A DNA stretch of 49,329 nucleotides from Streptomyces spiralis. GTDB lineage: Bacteria; Actinomycetota; Actinomycetes; Streptomycetales; Streptomycetaceae. The position numbers and the translations under genes are program-made. Position 1 is the stretch's first letter; every line of letters starts with the position of its first letter. The DNA is taken from contig NZ_BNBC01000063.1 in NCBI RefSeq assembly GCF_014654675.1, positions 1 through 49,329 on the forward strand, in the 5' to 3' direction. The notes beneath the pieces are model-generated. The model was not told the origin of the DNA. It did no database searches and worked only from the letters and a program-made list of their open reading frames with translations. Positions 16,217 through 26,516 of this stretch are shown here, one piece after another.

Positions 16217-18019
16217 CTAGCCTCCGTACGCGCCGCTCGCCGTCAGCCTCAGGGCCGTGTCGATCAGGGGGACGTGGCTGAAGGCCTGGGGGAAATTGCC
16301 GACCTGGCGCTGCAGGCGCGGGTCCCATTCCTCGGCCAGGAGGCCCAGGTCGTTGCGGAGCGACAGAAGCTTCTCGAAGAGCTTGCGCGCCTCGTCGACG
16401 CGGCCGATCATCGCCAGGTCGTCCGCCATCCAGAAGGAGCAGGCGAGGAAGGCGCCCTCGTCGCCGGGGAGGCCGTCGACGCCGCGGTGCTCGCCGTCGG
16501 TCGGGTAGCGCAGGATGAAGCCGTCCGGCGTGGACAGCTCGCGCTGGATCGCCTCGATGGTGCCGATGACCCGCTTGTCGTCCGGCGGCAGGAAGCCCAT
16601 CTGCGGGATGAGCAGCAGGGAGGCGTCCAGCTCACGCGAGCCGTAGGACTGCGTGAAGGTGTTGCGCTCCTTGTCGTAGCCCTTCTCGCACACGTCCCGG
16701 TGGATCTCGTCGCGCAGTTCCTTCCACCGCTCCAGCGGGCCGTCGACGTCGCCGGACTCCAGCAGCTTGATCGTGCGGTCCACGGCGACCCACGCCATGA
16801 CCTTTGAGTGCACGAAGTGGCGGCGCGGCCCGCGCACCTCCCAGATGCCCTCGTCCGGCTCCTGCCAGTGCTTCTCCAGGTAGCGGATCAGCTTGAGCTG
16901 GAGCAGGGAGGCGTAGTCGTTGCGGGCCAGGCCCGTCATGTTGCCCAGGTGCAGTGCCTCGGTGACCTCGCCGTAGACGTCGAGCTGGAGCTGGTGCGCG
17001 GCGCCGTTGCCCACCCGGACCGGCGCGGAGTTCTCGTAGCCGGGGAGCCAGTCCAGTTCCGCCTCGCCGAGTTCACGCTCACCGGCGATGCCGTACATGA
17101 TCTGCAGGTTGTCGGGGTCGCCGGCGACCGCCCGCAGCAGCCACTCGCGCCAGGCGCGCGCCTCCTCGCGATAGCCGGTGCGCAGCAGGGAGGACAGGGT
17201 GATCGCCGCGTCCCGCAGCCAGGTGTAGCGGTAGTCCCAGTTGCGCACGCCGCCGATGTCCTCCGGAAGGGACGTGGTGGGTGCCGCGACGATGCCGCCG
17301 GTCGGGGCGTACGTCAGCGCCTTCAGCGTGATCAGGGAGCGGATCACGGCCTCGCGGTAGGGCCCGTGGTACGTGCAGTGCGCGACCCACTCGCGCCAGA
17401 AGTCCTCGGTCGCCTCCAGCGACTGCTCGGGCTCCGGCAGCGGCGGCGGCTCCTTGTGCGAGGGCTGCCAGGAGATCGTGAACGCGACCCGGTCACCGGG
17501 GGCGACGGTGAAGTCCGCGTACGTGGTCAGCGACTCGCCGTAGGTCTCCACCTCCGTGTCGAACCACACGGAGTCCGGGCCGGCCACCGCCACCGTGCGG
17601 GTCTCGTGCCGGTGCACCCACGGCACCACCCGGCCGTAGGAGAAGCGCATGCGCAGCGCCGAGCGCATCGGGACCCGGCCCGTGACGCCCTCGACGATGC
17701 GGATCAGCTGCGGGGCGCCGTCACGCGGGGGCATGAAATCGGTCACCCGGACCGTGCCGCGCGGGGTGTCCCACTCCGACTCCAGGATCAGTGAGTCGCC
17801 GCGGTAGCTGCGCCGGGCCGCCGTCGGCGGCTTCGCGTCGGCCTGATGGGCGGGGCCGAGCCGCCAGAAGCCGTGCTCCTCGGTGCCCAGCAGACCGGCG
17901 AAGATGGCATGCGAGTCGAAGCGGGGCAGGCACAGCCAGTCGACCGTCCCGTCCCGGCAGACCAGGGCGGCGGTCTGCATGTCTCCGATGAGTGCGTAGT
18001 CTTCGATGCGCCCGGCCAC
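16217..18019 (-). CDS. GH15 glucoamylase/trehalase-like glycoside hydrolase
   Basis: 600 aa. GTG 18019 is chosen because GGAG lies 6 nt upstream (minus strand), giving MAGRIEDYALIGDMQTAALV, the usual actinobacterial start; GTG 18043 is an alternative. There is an N-terminal beta-rich domain (TVDWLCLPRFDSHAIFAGLL), then an (alpha/alpha)6 barrel with GGVRNWDYRYTWLRDAAI. The candidate acid lies in DEGIWEVRG and the base in LLAEEWDP. There is no signal peptide, so it is cytoplasmic. Mycobacterial homologues act as trehalases, so trehalose or malto-oligosaccharide hydrolysis is the best guess. Confidence 0.92.
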   Translation of the reverse strand: MAGRIEDYALIGDMQTAALVCRDGTVDWLCLPRFDSHAIFAGLLGTEEHGFWRLGPAHQADAKPPTAARRSYRGDSLILESEWDTPRGTVRVTDFMPPRDGAPQLIRIVEGVTGRVPMRSALRMRFSYGRVVPWVHRHETRTVAVAGPDSVWFDTEVETYGESLTTYADFTVAPGDRVAFTISWQPSHKEPPPLPEPEQSLEATEDFWREWVAHCTYHGPYREAVIRSLITLKALTYAPTGGIVAAPTTSLPEDIGGVRNWDYRYTWLRDAAITLSSLLRTGYREEARAWREWLLRAVAGDPDNLQIMYGIAGERELGEAELDWLPGYENSAPVRVGNGAAHQLQLDVYGEVTEALHLGNMTGLARNDYASLLQLKLIRYLEKHWQEPDEGIWEVRGPRRHFVHSKVMAWVAVDRTIKLLESGDVDGPLERWKELRDEIHRDVCEKGYDKERNTFTQSYGSRELDASLLLIPQMGFLPPDDKRVIGTIEAIQRELSTPDGFILRYPTDGEHRGVDGLPGDEGAFLACSFWMADDLAMIGRVDEARKLFEKLLSLRNDLGLLAEEWDPRLQRQVGNFPQAFSHVPLIDTALRLTASGAYGG

Positions 18020-18529
18020 GTGCAACTCCAGTCGAACGGCCACGTCACACCCCACGAAAGGGGCTGTCGCTAGTGCGGTCAAGGGGTGGTTGTAAAGCGT
18101 CGCTGAGCGGTGGAACGACCGCCGGTCGGCCCTGGGGGCAGAACGACAACCTTCGCTCAACGAACTGACGAGCTCTTGTTGTTCCGGTGTATACGGGCTG
18201 GGGTGTGCCGTGTTGCCGGCCGTGCTCGGCAGCGAGTGTCCGAGCAGGATACGACGCACGTACATGATCCGCGCGCCGCTCCCGGCAACCCGCATGCGCC
18301 GAACGGGTGAGCCACGGGTGAGGAAACTGTAAGCGGTGGACGCCCGTGTCGGGATGTGTGCGGAGCGTGGCCGGAAGCCATCGCCCTCCGGCGCTGATAC
18401 CCTGGTAGCCCGTGGACCGGTGGGCTCGAAACCCCCGAACCGCAGCGACGGCACCCCAGCCGGACAACCCGGGTTCCCCGGGCCGGACCGCCGTACCGCA
18501 CGACAGACCGCGACCACGGGAGCCCCCTC
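18020..18529. other. Divergent intergenic region GH15 / pyrG
   Basis: 510 bp without a gene. It contains the minus-strand leader of the GH15 gene and the plus-strand promoter region of pyrG. GATACCCTGGTAG (from 18395) holds -10-like hexamers, placing a pyrG start about 120 nt before the coding region. The pyrG leader is GC-rich with a CCCGGGTTCCCCGGG foldback near 18468. A lower-GC stretch around 18170-18200 (TTGTTGTTCCGGTGTATACG) may hold a promoter in either direction. I see no CTP-responsive attenuator of the Bacillus type. Confidence 0.5.
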
Positions 18530-20203
<1,674 letters not shown>

Positions 20204-20223
20204 CACACCCGGTTGTACGGTTG

Positions 20224-20263
20224 CCGGGGTGCCCACCCTCAAAGGCGGGCACCCCGGTTTTTT
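20224..20263 (+). terminator. Intrinsic terminator of pyrG
   Basis: CCGGGGTGCCC (20224-20234) pairs with GGGCACCCCGG (20247-20257), followed directly by six T. This is a textbook rho-independent terminator, 20 nt after the pyrG stop. Confidence 0.95.
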
Positions 20264-20265
20264 GT

Positions 20266-20298
20266 GTACGCGGGTACGTGCGAGGTACATGTGGGTAC
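20266..20298 (+). promoter_or_regulatory. Four GTAC-centred repeats upstream of the Nudix gene
   Basis: GTAC occurs at 20266, 20274, 20285 and 20295, the last three within GGGTACGTG-like units 10-11 bp apart, i.e. on one face of the helix. The cluster ends 20 nt before the Nudix start. An operator is a possibility; no regulator is known to me for this pattern. Confidence 0.3.
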
Positions 20299-20317
20299 GT
20301 CTGGGGAAGGGCAGGGC

Positions 20318-20944
20318 ATGACGATCAAGGACACTCCCGAGGAGTGGGAGATCCGGGCGACGCGGACCCCGTTCACCGGGGCCAAGACCTCGGTCCGGAC
20401 CGACGACGTGGTCATGCCCGACGGCTCCGTGGCCACGCGCGACTACCAGGTCCACCCCGGCTCCGTGGCCGTCCTCGCCCTGGACTCCGAGGACCGGGTC
20501 CTGGTCATCCGCCAGTACCGCCACCCCGTGCGGCAGCGGCTGTGGGAGATCCCGGCCGGCCTGCTCGACGTGCCCGGCGAGAACCCGCTGCACGCCGCCC
20601 GGCGCGAGCTGTACGAGGAGGCGCACGTCAAGGCCGAGGACTGGCGGGTGCTGACCGACCTCTACACCACTCCCGGCGGCTGCGACGAGGCCGTACGGAT
20701 CTTCCTCGCCCGCGAGCTGTCCGAGGCGGAGGGCGAGCGCTTCGCGGCCGAGCACGAGGAGACCGACATGGAGTTGGCCCGGGTGCCCGTCGCGGACCTG
20801 GTGCGTGACGTGCTCGCGGGCAAGCTGCACAACAACTGCCTGGTCGTGGGCGTCCTGGCGCTGGTCGCGGCACGGCAGGGCGACGGACTGGACGCGCTGC
20901 GCCCGGCGGAGGCGCCCTGGCCGGCCCGCCCCTTCGAGTCGTGA
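20318..20944 (+). CDS. Nudix hydrolase, ADP-ribose pyrophosphatase-like
   Basis: 208 aa from ATG 20318. The Nudix box lies in AGLLDVPGENPLHAARREL followed by YEEAHV. It has one extra residue before the first Glu, and His replaces the conserved Gly, a form shared with the mycobacterial homologue next to pyrG. The core acids RELxEE are present, and the downstream TTPGGCDEAVRIFLARELS segment is typical of ADP-ribose pyrophosphatases. It likely cleaves ADP-ribose to AMP and ribose 5-phosphate. It overlaps the next gene by 4 nt (GTGA). Confidence 0.92.
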   Translation: MTIKDTPEEWEIRATRTPFTGAKTSVRTDDVVMPDGSVATRDYQVHPGSVAVLALDSEDRVLVIRQYRHPVRQRLWEIPAGLLDVPGENPLHAARRELYEEAHVKAEDWRVLTDLYTTPGGCDEAVRIFLARELSEAEGERFAAEHEETDMELARVPVADLVRDVLAGKLHNNCLVVGVLALVAARQGDGLDALRPAEAPWPARPFES

Positions 20945-21414
20945 CGCCGGCGCGCCGGCGCCTCGCGCTGGGCGCGCTCGTCCTGGCGGTGACGGCGGCG
21001 GCCGGCACCTGGGCGGTCGCCGCCCTGAAGAGCCGGCAGGTGCACGTGGCGACGGTCCCCTCCCGCTCCGCGCTCGTCGGCACCTGGGAGGTGGAGGAGG
21101 GAGGGGGCCGGCTCCATCTCGACGCGGACGGCCGCTTCCGGGCCACGGACGTGCCCGCCGGGATCGTCACCCCCGGCCCATGGACCGACGGGACGACGAG
21201 CACCACCGGCACCTGGTTCCTGAGCCCCCATGGCGGCCGCGTGGCCCTGGCGCCGGACGACGCCCGCGGTACGGAGCCGGACGGTGCCTCCGGCACGGAG
21301 CCGGACGACCTCGGTCTGGGCGTCGTGGAGACCAGGGGTGCCACGCATCTGTGCGTGGAGTCGCAGTCCCCGGGAGTGCTGTGCGACCTGCTGCTGCGCC
21401 GGGCTCCCGGATGA
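20941..21414 (+). CDS. Membrane-anchored small protein of unknown function
   Basis: 157 aa. GTG 20941 overlaps the Nudix stop. Residues ~6-29 form a positively charged N-terminus plus one membrane helix (RRLALGALVLAVTAAAGTWA). The exported part is beta-rich and begins ALVGTWEVEEGGGRLHLDAD, reminiscent of small lipocalin-like or DUF-type domains, with two Cys near the end that could form a disulfide. I do not recognise the family. Coupling to the Nudix gene suggests co-expression only. Confidence 0.7.
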   Translation: MTPARRRLALGALVLAVTAAAGTWAVAALKSRQVHVATVPSRSALVGTWEVEEGGGRLHLDADGRFRATDVPAGIVTPGPWTDGTTSTTGTWFLSPHGGRVALAPDDARGTEPDGASGTEPDDLGLGVVETRGATHLCVESQSPGVLCDLLLRRAPG

Positions 21415-21600
21415 GCCGTGCGGGCCCGGCACACGACGTGTCGCCGTCCGGTGTGACCATCGCCTGATCCGATCGGGCGATGTGCCCGCCGTGCCCGCCG
21501 TGCACCTCCCGGAACGTCGCAGAGAGTGAACTAGGCTCTTCAATGGCCCGCACCGGAGTCCCGGCGGGCTTGCGCGTTGCGGTGGGACGGAGTGTGGCCC

Positions 21601-23709
21601 GTGACGGATCAGGCGGTGGACGCAGGCGGCATGAACCTGTCGGGAGACGACCGGTCGCCGGCGCCCATGACACGCCTCTTCCTGGGCCGCACACGGGAGT
21701 TGAAGGAGCTGCGCGCCGACATCGAGCGGGCCGGCCTCGACACCATCTCCGGCCGCAAGGCCCCCCGCGCGCGCGTGCTCCTCATCGCGGGCCGGCCCGG
21801 CTCCGGCCGTACGGCGCTCGCCGAGAAGCTGGTCCGGCAGGTCGCCCACCGTTACCCCGACGGCGTGCTGCGCGCCCGGCTCACCGAGCCCGGCGGCACG
21901 CCGGTGCCGGTCGAACGCGCCGCCCGCGACCTGCTCACCGCGCTCGGCCTGCCCACCCCGCCCGGCGCGGCCGAGGACGACCTGGCGAAGACCCTGCGGG
22001 ACGCCCTCGCCGAGCGCCGCGTCCTGCTCCTGCTCGACGACGCGGCCGGCGCCGACCAGGTCGACGCGCTGCTGCCGGACAACGCCGACTGCCTGCTCGT
22101 CGCGGTCGCCCGCGGCCCGCTCACCGGCATCGCCGACGTCCGCCCCTGCACCCTGGGCGGACTGGACACCAAGTCCGGGGTGGAGCTGCTGGGCCACACC
22201 ATCGACCCGGTGCGCATCACCGTCGACCCGCGCGCCGCCGAGCATCTCGTCGAGGTGTGCCAGGGCCATCCGGCCGCTCTCGCCCTGGCCGGCGGCTGGC
22301 TCGCCGCCAGCCCCAAGGCGGCCGTCTCCGATCTCGCCAAGCAGCTGCACGCCGACCCGGAGGAGGGCGACCCGCTCGGCCGCGTCCTGCGGATCGTGCA
22401 CGCCGCCCTGCCCGGCTCCGCCGCCCGGATGCTGCGCCTGCTCGCCCTCGCCCCGGCCGGTGACATCGACCCGCACACCGCCTCCGCGCTCGCCGGCTGC
22501 TCGCTCGACGGGGCCCGTGAGCTGCTCGACGACTTCGCCGCGCTCGGCCTGGTGCGGACCGTGCCGGCACCGCTGCCGCGCTACGAGGTGCCCGGCTGTC
22601 TGCATCCGCTGCTGATGTCCCTCGCCGACCGCCACGACCGGCCCGCCGAGCTCCAGCTGGCCCGGGCCCGGATGCTGGAGCGGACCGTGCGGCTGCTCCA
22701 GTCCTGCCGCGCGATCACCGAGACCGACAGCCCCGAGACCCGCGAGCGGCTCAAGAGCCTGCCGCCCGCGCTGCGCTTCGCCACCCCGAGGGCCGCCGAG
22801 GACTGGCTGCTCGCCCGCCGGCCCGCGCTGCTCGCCGCCGCCCGCCTCGCGGTCGCCGACGGCGAGCTCGACACCCTGGCCCGCCGGCTGATGTCGCAGC
22901 TGGTGCGGGCCATGGTCGCCCACCTGGGCACCCAGGCAGCCGCCGGTGACCTCTACGGCATCCACCGCCTGGTCCTGGACGTAGCCGAGCGGCAGAACCT
23001 GCCCCGGGAGCAGGCCGCCGCCCTGCTGAACCTCGCCGACCTGGACGCCCGCACCGGCCGTACGGCCCAGGCGCTGGCCCGCTACCGGGCCGCGCTGGAC
23101 GCCGGACGCGCGGCGAACGACCCCTACGCGACCGGCCGCGCGATGGAATCCGTAGGCAGTGCCCATCAGGAGCTCGGCGACCACGACCGGGCGGCCGACT
23201 GGTACGGCCGGGCGCTCGCCCAGCGGCTGGCGCGCGGCGAACACGCCGACGCCGCCCGGCTGTACGGCCGGATCGCCACCGCGCACACCTACGCGGGCCG
23301 CTACGGCGAGGCGCTGCGCAACTGGCGGGCCGCCGTCGCCGCGCACCGCAGGACCGGCGATGTGGCGGCCCACGCCCGTGCCTTGAGCGAGCTGGCCCGC
23401 GTCCAGGAGTACGCGGGCCGGCCCGAGGAGTGCCTGCGCACCTGCCAGGAGGCCGTCGAGTGGGCCCGCCGCGCCGGGGACGTACGGCTGCAGGCCGCGC
23501 TCCAACTGCGGCTCGCCGACACCCTGGAGCGGCTCGGTGACCCGACCGCCGCGGCACTGCACCGCGGCGCGGCCGAGCGCATGCTCACCGGCGAGATCCG
23601 GCCGGACGGCGGGCCCCCGGCGGGCGAGGAGCCGGACGACACGGACGACACACCACGGGAACATGCTGCTGATGCCTGCGAAATCCGCAGCACATCCGGC
23701 GAAGATTGA
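21601..23709 (+). CDS. STAND-like P-loop NTPase with tetratricopeptide repeats
   Basis: 702 aa from GTG 21601, with GGACGGAG 8 nt upstream. Residues ~28-80 begin an NTPase (FLGRTRELKELRADIERAG). Walker A is GRPGSGRT (64-71) with Arg replacing Lys, and Walker B is VLLLLDDAAG. A winged-helix-like region (LLALAPAGDIDPHTASALAG) follows. Residues ~440-670 form TPRs (YGRALAQRLARGEHADAARL and similar). The layout matches AfsR/NB-ARC signalling proteins but lacks their N-terminal DNA-binding domain and any obvious effector. The substituted Walker Lys makes ATP hydrolysis doubtful. A TAGGCT box at 21532 could be its promoter. The gene lies before ald. Confidence 0.8.
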   Translation: MTDQAVDAGGMNLSGDDRSPAPMTRLFLGRTRELKELRADIERAGLDTISGRKAPRARVLLIAGRPGSGRTALAEKLVRQVAHRYPDGVLRARLTEPGGTPVPVERAARDLLTALGLPTPPGAAEDDLAKTLRDALAERRVLLLLDDAAGADQVDALLPDNADCLLVAVARGPLTGIADVRPCTLGGLDTKSGVELLGHTIDPVRITVDPRAAEHLVEVCQGHPAALALAGGWLAASPKAAVSDLAKQLHADPEEGDPLGRVLRIVHAALPGSAARMLRLLALAPAGDIDPHTASALAGCSLDGARELLDDFAALGLVRTVPAPLPRYEVPGCLHPLLMSLADRHDRPAELQLARARMLERTVRLLQSCRAITETDSPETRERLKSLPPALRFATPRAAEDWLLARRPALLAAARLAVADGELDTLARRLMSQLVRAMVAHLGTQAAAGDLYGIHRLVLDVAERQNLPREQAAALLNLADLDARTGRTAQALARYRAALDAGRAANDPYATGRAMESVGSAHQELGDHDRAADWYGRALAQRLARGEHADAARLYGRIATAHTYAGRYGEALRNWRAAVAAHRRTGDVAAHARALSELARVQEYAGRPEECLRTCQEAVEWARRAGDVRLQAALQLRLADTLERLGDPTAAALHRGAAERMLTGEIRPDGGPPAGEEPDDTDDTPREHAADACEIRSTSGED

Positions 23710-23852
23710 TGCAATGAAAGGCTAGACAGCGCGAACGCCTTCATTAGACTGGCTCTGCCGCTCGTTCTCCTGCGGTGTCTCCTGGTATGCCCCCGCATGC
23801 CGGGGTACGTCACTATTGCCCCACATTCCCTGAGCCAAGGACCGTGATCGAC

Positions 23853-24968
23853 GTGAAGGTCGGCATCCCCCGCGAGGTCAAGAACAACGAGTTCCGGGTG
23901 GCCATCACCCCCGCCGGCGTGCACGAGCTGGTGCGCAACGGCCACCAGGTCGTCGTCGAGCGGAACGCCGGCGTCGGCTCCTCGATCCCGAACGAGGAGT
24001 ACGTGGCGGCCGGCGCCCAGATCCTGGACACCGCCGACGAGGTCTGGGCCACCGCCGACCTGCTGCTGAAGGTCAAGGAGCCCATCGCCGAGGAGTACCA
24101 CCGCCTCCGCAAGGACCAGATCCTCTTCACCTATCTGCACCTGGCCGCCTCCAAGGAGTGCACGGACGCCCTGCTGGAGTCCGGCACCACGGCGATCGCC
24201 TACGAGACCGTCGAGCTCTCCAACCGCGCGCTGCCGCTGCTCGCCCCGATGTCCGAGGTCGCGGGCCGGCTGGCCCCGCAGGTCGGCGCCTACCACCTGA
24301 TGGCCGCCAACGGCGGCCGCGGTGTGCTGCCCGGCGGTGTCCCGGGCGTGCCGGCCGGCAAGGCCGTCATCATCGGCGGCGGCGTCTCCGGCTGGAACGC
24401 CGCGCAGATCGCCATCGGCCTGGGCTTCCACGTGACCCTGCTCGACAAGGACATCAACAAGCTCAAGGAGGCCGACAAGATCTTCGGTACGAAGATCCAG
24501 ACCGTCGTCTCCAACGCCTTCGAGCTGGAGAAGGCCTGCCTGGACGCCGACCTCGTCATCGGCGCGGTCCTCATCCCGGGCGCCAAGGCCCCCAAGCTGG
24601 TCACCAACGAGCTGGTGTCCCGGATGAAGGCGGGAAGTGTCCTTGTCGACATCGCGATCGACCAGGGCGGCTGCTTCGAGGACTCCCACCCGACCACGCA
24701 CGCCGAGCCGACTTTCCGGGTCCACAACTCGGTCTTCTACTGCGTGGCCAACATGCCCGGCGCGGTACCCAACACCTCCACCTACGCGCTGACCAACGCC
24801 ACGCTGCCGTACATCGTCTCGCTGGCCAACAACGGCTGGGTGGAGGCGCTGCGCCGCGACGCCGCGCTGGCCAAGGGTCTCAACACCCATGACGGCAAGG
24901 TGGTTTACAAGGAGGTCGCCGAGGCGCACGGCCTGGAGCACGTCGAGCTGGAGACCCTGCTCGGCTGA
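23853..24968 (+). CDS. ald: Alanine dehydrogenase
   Basis: 371 aa, the canonical family length. GTG 23853 gives MKVGIPREVKNNEFRVAITP with AAGGA 11 nt upstream; GTG 23844 is only 2 nt from that site. It catalyses reversible NAD-dependent oxidative deamination of L-alanine to pyruvate and ammonia. Visible motifs are the substrate-binding KVKEP and FTYLHLAAS, a Rossmann loop (VIIGGGVSGWNAA) and DIAIDQGGCFE. A -10-like TAGACT at 23745 gives a ~100-nt leader. A hairpin lies downstream. Confidence 0.96.
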   Translation: MKVGIPREVKNNEFRVAITPAGVHELVRNGHQVVVERNAGVGSSIPNEEYVAAGAQILDTADEVWATADLLLKVKEPIAEEYHRLRKDQILFTYLHLAASKECTDALLESGTTAIAYETVELSNRALPLLAPMSEVAGRLAPQVGAYHLMAANGGRGVLPGGVPGVPAGKAVIIGGGVSGWNAAQIAIGLGFHVTLLDKDINKLKEADKIFGTKIQTVVSNAFELEKACLDADLVIGAVLIPGAKAPKLVTNELVSRMKAGSVLVDIAIDQGGCFEDSHPTTHAEPTFRVHNSVFYCVANMPGAVPNTSTYALTNATLPYIVSLANNGWVEALRRDAALAKGLNTHDGKVVYKEVAEAHGLEHVELETLLG

Positions 24969-25044
24969 GCCCGCGGCGAAGCGGTCGTCAAGTCACCTTG
25001 GAGTAAAAGGCGATACGTCAACACGTGTCGTCAACGCCACGCAA

Positions 25045-25077
25045 CCGGCCGGACCTTGCCCCACAAGGTCCGGCCGG
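25045..25077 (+). terminator. Hairpin terminator after ald
   Basis: A perfect 14-bp stem (25045-25058 with 25064-25077) with loop CCCCA and no T-run, 76 nt after the ald stop. Streptomyces terminators often lack the T-run. Confidence 0.8.
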
Positions 25078-25235
25078 ATGTGTGTATGGTCACTTCGCCG
25101 CACTCGGTCAACTCGCCTCGAAAGCAACCGTTCGACCGATTCACGCACCGGTGAAACCTGCCGTGCGACGGTCGTACGCCCTTGACAGAGGGATGTTTCA
25201 TTGCCGACACATCAGGCCGGGTCCGGCTGATTGTG

Positions 25236-25265
25236 TTGCTGCGGACCGCCGACACGCCATAGAGT
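25236..25265 (+). promoter_or_regulatory. Promoter of the parA-scp block
   Basis: TTGCTG (25236-25241), an 18-nt spacer and TAGAGT (25260-25265) give a start near 25272 and a ~66-nt leader ending in the near-perfect Shine-Dalgarno AAGGAGGT (25320-25327). A TTGACA at 25182 may be a second, upstream -35. The surrounding 24969-25337 region contains no gene. Confidence 0.5.
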
Positions 25266-25337
25266 CGCCAACCGTCGGCATGGTGCCACGCTGACCTGTC
25301 TAGAAGTTTCCTGGTCACCAAGGAGGTAAGACGACTT

Positions 25338-26516
25338 GTGAATGAGTCGACATTTTCTCCCGGGGGTGGTCAACCAGGAATGCCTGCGCGGGGCCAGGGC
25401 CCCGCGGGGCTCGAGGCTGTCGGCTCCGTTGCTGTGCGCACCTTCGCAGCCCACCAGGGTCACCGGATGCAAGGGGTGACCCAGCCAGCACACCAGAGCA
25501 TGGATGGCCATCACGTGAACGCCATGGCCGGCGACGGAAGTGGCGCGCCCCACAACCACTTCGCCGACTACGACGAACTGCCCGAGGGGCACTTCTACGA
25601 CCCCGACGCCGAGTACGAGCCCGACCCCGAGTACGCGGCCACGCTGGCGCCCGACGCGGCCCGCCAGCGCCGCGAGCGCATCGGCCCGACCGGACGCCCG
25701 CTGCCGTACTTCCCCATCCCGGGCCCGCTGACCGACCACGGCCCCGCGAAGATCATCGCGATGTGCAACCAGAAGGGCGGCGTCGGCAAGACGACGTCGA
25801 CCATCAACCTGGGTGCCGCGCTCGCGGAGTACGGCCGGCGCGTGCTGCTCGTGGACTTCGACCCGCAGGGCGCGCTGTCGGTGGGTCTCGGCGTCAACCC
25901 CATGGAGCTCGACCTCACCGTCTACAACCTGCTCATGGAGCGGGGCATGTCGGCGGACGAGGTCCTGCTGAAGACGGCGGTCCCCAACATGGACCTGCTG
26001 CCCAGCAACATCGACCTGTCGGCCGCCGAGGTCCAGTTGGTGAGCGAGGTCGCGCGCGAGTCGACGCTGCAGCGCGCGCTCAAGCCGCTGATGGACGACT
26101 ACGACTACATCGTCATCGACTGCCAGCCCTCGCTCGGCCTGCTCACCGTCAACGCCCTGACGGCCGCGCACAAGGTGATCGTGCCGCTGGAGTGCGAGTT
26201 CTTCGCGCTGCGCGGTGTCGCGCTGCTGACCGAGACCATCGAGAAGGTCCAGGAGCGCCTCAACCCGGACCTGGAGCTCGACGGAATCCTCGCCACGATG
26301 TACGACTCGCGCACCGTGCACAGCCGCGAGGTGCTCGCGCGGGTCGTCGAGGCGTTCGACGACCACGTGTACCACACGGTCATCGGGCGCACGGTCCGCT
26401 TCCCGGAGACCACGGTCGCCGGTGAGCCCATCACCACGTACGCCTCCAACTCCGTCGGTGCCGCCGCCTACCGCCAGCTCGCCAGGGAGGTGCTCGCCCG
26501 GTGTCACGCCGAGTGA
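25338..26516 (+). CDS. ParA-like partition ATPase
   Basis: 392 aa. GTG 25338 has AAGGAGGT 10 nt upstream. The first ~135 residues are a His/Gly/Pro-rich then acidic extension not found in Soj/ParA. The deviant Walker A is KGGVGKTT (146-153), followed by LLVDFDPQGALSVGLG and YIVIDCQPSLGLLTVNAL. Such ATPases form DNA-bound dimers that position chromosomes or complexes. It is not the oriC-proximal parA: no ParB follows and no parS is seen. The neighbours scpA and scpB tie it to condensin-type chromosome organisation, as in mycobacteria. The TGA overlaps the RHH gene. Confidence 0.93.
   Translation: MNESTFSPGGGQPGMPARGQGPAGLEAVGSVAVRTFAAHQGHRMQGVTQPAHQSMDGHHVNAMAGDGSGAPHNHFADYDELPEGHFYDPDAEYEPDPEYAATLAPDAARQRRERIGPTGRPLPYFPIPGPLTDHGPAKIIAMCNQKGGVGKTTSTINLGAALAEYGRRVLLVDFDPQGALSVGLGVNPMELDLTVYNLLMERGMSADEVLLKTAVPNMDLLPSNIDLSAAEVQLVSEVARESTLQRALKPLMDDYDYIVIDCQPSLGLLTVNALTAAHKVIVPLECEFFALRGVALLTETIEKVQERLNPDLELDGILATMYDSRTVHSREVLARVVEAFDDHVYHTVIGRTVRFPETTVAGEPITTYASNSVGAAAYRQLAREVLARCHAE

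Noticed and set aside
18170..18210. Possible SigR-type promoter (GGAAC...GTT) upstream of GH15
   Set aside because: The spacing between the half-sites is about 19 nt and the -35 does not match the GGGAAT consensus well enough to call.
18045..18467. 140-aa minus-strand frame in the GH15/pyrG gap
   Set aside because: Codon bias is not Streptomyces-like and no domain is visible; the region is better explained as promoters and leaders.
24969..25337. parS site near the ParA-like gene
   Set aside because: No GTTTCACGTGAAAC-like sequence was found here or noticed elsewhere in the window.
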